NCBI RefSeq assembly: GCF_003073045.1
Contig: NC_037603.1
Coordinates: forward strand, 18,420,192 to 18,484,191
Source of the DNA: Pomacea canaliculata
Lineage: Eukaryota > Mollusca > Gastropoda > Architaenioglossa > Ampullariidae
Reading direction: 5' to 3'
Length of the DNA: 64,000 nt
In this document: positions 62,901 through 64,000 of the stretch, piece by piece
Numbering within the stretch: position 1 is the first letter of the stretch
Layout: each line of letters starts with the position of its first letter
Program-made: the position numbers and the translations under genes
The notes under the pieces: generated by a model
Told to the model about the DNA's origin: nothing
Database searches by the model: none
The model's input: only the letters and a program-made list of their open reading frames with translations

Positions 62901-63847
62901 TTAGTCTTTTTATGGATCATGGATATAAAATATAGATTATGATTTTCTGGAATGCATACTACCTTTTGAAAAGGAGATCATGTCTACCTATAACCAAATG
63001 TCAAGTCCACGAATAGACATTGTTTTGGGAGGATTTTGTGCAGAGGACTATCAATCAGTGTATGTCAGAACTTGTTACCCAAATATTGAGCAGTTGGCAA
63101 TTTTTGGCAGACAAATTGTTTTGATTATTATACATTATTCTGGCAAAGAATTTTGTTGAAGAGTAAATTCTTTTTCTTCAGTCCAGTGGTTTCTTGTTGA
63201 CTGGGACATTCTTGGTGAGAAAGTGTGCGTTTTTGTTTTCAGTATTGTTGGAAGCTGAAGATTTGTAATTAAAATATTTGAGCTATAGAGCGATTGGCCT
63301 GCGCAATGTATACTTAAAGAGCTGCAACCATTTTATGGTTGCTGCAAGGAGTTAGACAACTCTAGAGTCACCATGTTCGATGCTGAATAAACTAAGGTAA
63401 CTAATGTTACATCTTTTCACACAACATATTACAGGTCATAACTGTCTTCTTCCACACACTCTCTTACTTGAGGAACATTGCATTTTAAAACATGCAAACA
63501 CATATTGCTTATTGATTTAGTTTTGTTTAAAAGAAGTGTTTTCCTGATTAACCAGTGGCTTGGTTAACTGGAATCAACATCATTGCCATCTTCTAGCAGA
63601 GGAGCTGACACTTAAGTCGTTAACTTTAACATACTGCATCTAACAGGTACACAGAAGTTGCAAACAACATAGAGATGAACGAGACAGTACTGAATATCCA
63701 GTTTGTGCTTCTGGACTGCAATCCATTGAAGCTGTCCCTCCTCGCTCACTGTCAGGAATGGCAGAAGAAATTCACCAACCTCCTGCTGGAGATGGCTACA
63801 GCAGAACTGAAAAGCGTCAACAACTACCTTGTCAGCATGGGCAAAAG
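29954..63847 (+). CDS. DNAH2: DNAH2-like axonemal dynein heavy chain, N-terminal tail (22 exons, gene runs off the window)
   Basis: Exons: 29954-29984, 32122-32192, 34135-34320, 37645-37810, 38229-38423, 43882-44120, 44838-45029, 45348-45485, 45769-45876, 46248-46453, 47484-47613, 48276-48458, 49077-49212, 51817-51896, 52818-52964, 53494-53650, 55797-55931, 56294-56398, 59271-59441, 61165-61293, 61513-61724 and 63647-63847. All have GT-AG borders with matching phases, except a one-base problem inside exon 13. They give about 1,106 codons of a protein of roughly 4,400. Blocks matching vertebrate DNAH2 include HWTRQVKDLL with GPLEEIEYWKNRC (exon 6), SNEIIKRCC (8), WHEDFSK (10), LDRRLYPGL (16), ALRLNVKRSLLEL (19), YREIWEINKDAFIHRY (21) and YTEVANN with IQFVLLDC (22). 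This is the DHC_N1 tail, which dimerises and binds intermediate chains. The motor domain lies right of the window. DNAH2 is a heavy chain of the I1/f inner dynein arm of motile cilia and flagella. Exon 1 (MDSGSEVSETG) is the least certain. The exon 3 acceptor could be 34135 or 34141. Confidence 0.92.
31158..31356 (+). mobile_element. tRNA-derived SINE, full copy (DNAH2 intron 1)
   Basis: The head ggtctggtggcgcaacggtt then agcgc resembles a tRNA A box, and gagttcatttctc is in the B-box position. The body continues to a tail aatatagccttagctgctga, then cacggcgtaaaac. A perfect 15-bp target duplication (CCCAAAATCCTTTGA) flanks it at 31143-31157 and 31357-31371. The same family appears at 54721 and 57611, and its tail matches the I-group LINE tails. 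Confidence 0.85.
31470..31740 (+). mobile_element. L2/CR1-like LINE reverse-transcriptase fragment
   Basis: The plus strand encodes DLKNYLPVCLISVF, a KVLE.IVLQKL block, NNLIHPYQSAY, and then WFESYLTQPMQLIAVG. These fit the RT of L2/CR1 elements (NYRPVS..S..KVLEK; LFHPFQSAYR; WFRSYLS.RTQ), but the residues normally lying between QSAY and WF are deleted. Several stops are present. Confidence 0.65.
32518..32610 (+). mobile_element. Small LINE-related fragment
   Basis: The stretch gaggatggtatcctggaggt then gcagcccatcacacc parallels 40336-40390 in the larger LINE copy. It is short and noncoding. Confidence 0.4.
34404..34655 (+). repeat. Minisatellite, about six 42-bp units
   Basis: Units of about 42 bp begin cttctgctgcctgttatctt and end tctggtatatat. 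The first three are 42 bp and the rest are slightly shorter and diverged. They create an open frame with a 14-residue period (LLLPVIFPDNLVYI), which is a by-product of the repeat. It starts some 85 bp after DNAH2 exon 3. Confidence 0.85.
35166..35400 (+). repeat. 235-bp repeat, copy A (DNAH2 intron 3)
   Basis: This segment matches 40074-40308 at 233 of 235 positions with no gaps, and a diverged partial copy lies at 39675-39812. No inverted termini or coding capacity are visible. It ends 37 bp before the MULE transposon. Confidence 0.9.
35438..35560 (+). repeat. MULE left inverted-repeat array
   Basis: About seven head-to-tail units of CACTTAATCCCC with 2-4 variable bases between them (CAGA, TGA, CGA, CTAGA). 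Its outermost bases, ggttcccagtcacttaatcc, pair with the right end. Confidence 0.88.
35758..37173 (-). pseudogene. MULE transposase with FLYWCH zinc finger (two nonsense codons)
   Basis: One frame runs from 37173 to 35758, about 471 codons, broken only by two stops near 36712 and 36535. The N-terminus shows a FLYWCH-type finger: LEFIISGKGRSILVHDGYEF, WRC, and THNHEC. The MULE core follows, with catalytic residues visible in order: Asp in FADGTFKVVP, Asp in IVTDFEKAVMTAF, and Glu in ARTNNSVEGWHHALQ. The usual C..H is in GCYFHLSQAV. With two stops it cannot make full-length enzyme unless either stop is an assembly error or lies in an intron, which I do not see. Confidence 0.88.
37402..37526 (-). 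repeat. MULE right inverted-repeat array
   Basis: Read on the minus strand it begins ggtgtccagtcacttaatcc and contains the same 15-bp unit order as the left end, with some CACTTCATCCCC variants. Confidence 0.88.
38758..39257. mobile_element. hAT-type nonautonomous element, 500 bp (DNAH2 intron 5)
   Basis: The left end CAGCAATGGTTCTCAAA and right end TTTGAGAACCACTG are inverted repeats of the Charlie/hAT kind. Subterminal gcggaccac and gtggaccac also pair. tactac flanks both sides, which is shorter than the usual 8-bp hAT duplication. There is no transposase frame. Confidence 0.75.
39675..39812 (+). repeat. Diverged partial copy C of the 235-bp repeat
   Basis: The sequence from attttgtttagagctcat to ttgcaatttacat parallels copies A and B with many differences and an (AT)n expansion. 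It is clearly older than the A/B pair. Confidence 0.7.
39813..40073 (+). other. Pyrimidine-rich stretch, possibly an upstream part of the LINE
   Basis: The CT-rich sequence lies between copies C and B of the 235-bp repeat. Some motifs (cagcctctctctggctgagt) feel LINE-like, but I cannot assign a domain. Confidence 0.25.
40074..40308 (+). repeat. 235-bp repeat, copy B (DNAH2 intron 5)
   Basis: Differs from copy A (35166-35400) at two positions, one in tgcatatagg and one in aaatggttt. It directly abuts LINE sequence on its right side. Confidence 0.9.
40310..41372 (+). mobile_element. I-group-like LINE, RNase H and 3' tail (broken)
   Basis: The plus strand shows an RNase H ending APGHAGISGNVRADQAAKAA, then LPSLSRRL-like and RREEGILARLKLEYTSAMQG blocks, an untranslated stretch, and a tail gatatagccctagttgctgg, then cacggcgttaaaaacaaac. 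RNase H plus this tail is typical of I-clade elements. Stops and frameshifts are present. It shares its 3' end with the LINE at 26032 and with the SINEs. Confidence 0.75.
41856..42030. mobile_element. pogo-type MITE, 175 bp (DNAH2 intron 5)
   Basis: The termini CAGTCGGACCTCG and CGAGGTCCGACTG are perfect 13-bp inverted repeats flanked by TA on both sides. The internal sequence is noncoding and partly palindromic. Confidence 0.85.
42063..43881. other. Rest of DNAH2 intron 5, no gene recognised
   Basis: A minus-strand frame at 42063-42302 is Cys/Lys-rich (KCGGKAYGTQVRKCKECMIC) but has no catalytic or family signature I can name. It may be a transposase scrap. The remainder is AT-rich intron. 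Confidence 0.3.
49077..49212 (+). CDS. DNAH2: DNAH2 exon 13, with an apparent one-base frame problem
   Basis: From the acceptor at 49077 the frame reads IIDRAFFLPSVG and YRKSLPWV and then meets TGA. Shifting by one base restores DEHIRRLNFEWISSVDS, which matches the DNAH2 pattern DELVRK..FQEWTSSLD. The exon is 136 nt, while its neighbours require a multiple of three, so one extra base near 49160 explains both facts. A second acceptor at 49108 gives an open 105-nt exon in frame but replaces the conserved FLP..G block with unrelated residues. Confidence 0.7.
49293..49795 (+). mobile_element. Tigger-type DNA transposon remnant, 503 bp (DNAH2 intron 13)
   Basis: The ends CAGGTAGTCCTCGGGTTACG and GTCGAGGACTACCTG are inverted repeats flanked by TA. 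Inside, the plus strand keeps a transposase N-terminal helix-turn-helix: KGETATEIGRSLGLSRSTVA followed by TIIKD. After a frameshift it reads ILEYVKGSAPMKATVITK, matching Tigger/pogo (CENPB-like) transposases. Most of the coding region is deleted. Confidence 0.85.
49800..51816. other. DNAH2 intron 13, right part, no feature seen
   Basis: AT-rich intron without recognisable repeats or exons. A minus-strand frame at 51180-51542 has no family features. Confidence 0.4.
53651..54707. other. DNAH2 intron 16, left part, no feature identified
   Basis: Moderately GC-rich patches occur near 54100-54260, possibly an old unidentified repeat, along with a GA-rich tract near 54270-54300. No coding similarity is seen. 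Confidence 0.35.
54721..54899 (-). mobile_element. tRNA-derived SINE, inserted antisense (DNAH2 intron 16)
   Basis: This is the reverse complement of the SINE at 31158, with the same body and a tail aatatagcctcagttgctgg, then aacggcgtaaaac and a C-run. A perfect 13-bp target duplication GGCTGGTCGTAGA lies at 54708-54720 and 54900-54912. Relative to the first copy it lacks 22 bp between two gcgc motifs in the A-box region. Confidence 0.85.
57611..57782 (+). mobile_element. tRNA-derived SINE, diverged third copy (DNAH2 intron 18)
   Basis: The head tgtctggtggtgcaagaggt, then tagtgcctctcaccaatac, a B-box-like gggttcagatctc, and the tail gatatagctttagttactgg followed by cataaaacacc align with the other two copies at lower identity. 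No target duplication is evident. Confidence 0.75.
58945..59119. mobile_element. MITE, 175 bp (hAT-like ends), DNAH2 intron 18
   Basis: Inverted ends CAGGGCTTCTGCTTA and TTAGCAGAAGCCCTG enclose noncoding sequence containing a repeated ggggtccc. The flanks are (TA)n-rich, so the target duplication cannot be read. Confidence 0.7.
59442..60757. other. DNAH2 intron 19, left part, no feature identified
   Basis: AT-rich intron with a (TTTA)n tract near 59990-60010 and a GC-richer patch near 60300-60420 of unknown origin. Confidence 0.35.
60758..61046 (+). mobile_element. Solo-LTR-like block (retroelement fossil)
   Basis: The block begins tgttatggctgtgct with a hairpin gctgtgcta/tagcacagc, is rich in AG tracts, has AATAAA near 61000, and may end ttaaca, giving TG...CA ends. 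It resembles an LTR, but no partner, primer site or target duplication is seen. The family is unknown. Confidence 0.35.
61725..63646. other. DNAH2 intron 21, no feature identified
   Basis: AT-rich, with a short aaaaaaaggggggggg tract near 62680. The motif gagatgctcaccc with gatttttccata occurs twice, near 62388 and 62811, suggesting a degenerate duplication. No coding similarity is seen. Confidence 0.4.
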
Positions 63848-64000
63848 GTAATACTTGATCAACAAACACATTTTCTTTAACATGGAGGTCAGATGATATG
63901 ACCTTGACAGTTTGTTGTCCCCTTTTTTGGCCACAGAAGATTTGTCAGTTGGTATCTGAGGTTCATTGAAAGTTGTCTTCTGCAGCCAGTGAAAAAGCTT

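Noticed and set aside
63937-64000. Possible DNAH2 exon 23 after ccacag
   Set aside because: The frame is open to the window edge, but the residues do not resemble DNAH2 after the exon 22 block, so it is left unannotated.
1-64000. CRISPR array, operon or bacterial gene cluster
   Set aside because: The window is clearly eukaryotic. The regularly spaced units at 35448-35555 and 37402-37520 are transposon end arrays with almost no spacer, not CRISPR repeats.

Overview
The window is eukaryotic: AT-rich, with long introns and GT-AG splice sites, a nuclear tRNA, and many LINE, SINE and MITE copies. The gene set (ciliary dynein, PIN4, GPALPP1, RSF1) shows a ciliated animal. The style of the transposon proteins suggests a lophotrochozoan, most likely a mollusc. 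That is my inference; no database was searched.

Layout. At 266-410 (-) is the first coding exon of an RSF1-like gene whose remainder lies left of the window. A tRNA-Leu(CAG) follows at 838-920. From 2402 to 20337 (-) runs a GPALPP1-like gene rebuilt from five phase-compatible exons that give 305 codons plus stop. Its 14.6 kb last intron contains a 2.3 kb BEN-domain exon on the same strand (13898-16216). This exon also has a phase-0 acceptor, so it could be an alternative last exon of the same locus or the 3' exon of a nested gene. Only 297 bp separate the GPALPP1 start codon from the divergently transcribed PIN4 (parvulin Par14) gene, three exons at 20641-23946 (+). This gap is probably a shared promoter.

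Between 24 and 29.9 kb lies a transposon-rich intergenic stretch. It holds a broken gag-protease fossil, a LINE 3' fragment bracketed by direct repeats of about 113 bp, a hAT-like end and a pogo-like MITE. From 29954 to the right edge the window holds the 5' quarter of a DNAH2-like axonemal dynein heavy chain gene: 22 exons encoding about 1,106 codons of the N-terminal tail. Its introns carry a MULE DNA transposon with array-like inverted repeats and an 8-bp target duplication, hAT and Tigger/pogo-type elements, three copies of one SINE family, LINE pieces, a 42-bp minisatellite and a 235-bp near-identical repeat pair.

The genes do not form a functional unit. GPALPP1 and PIN4 look co-regulated by position, and DNAH2 serves cilia. 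The main points for a second look are the GPALPP1/BEN alternative-exon arrangement, the SINE-LINE shared 3' tail, the MULE ends, the very long duplication around a LINE, and a one-base frame problem in DNAH2 exon 13.
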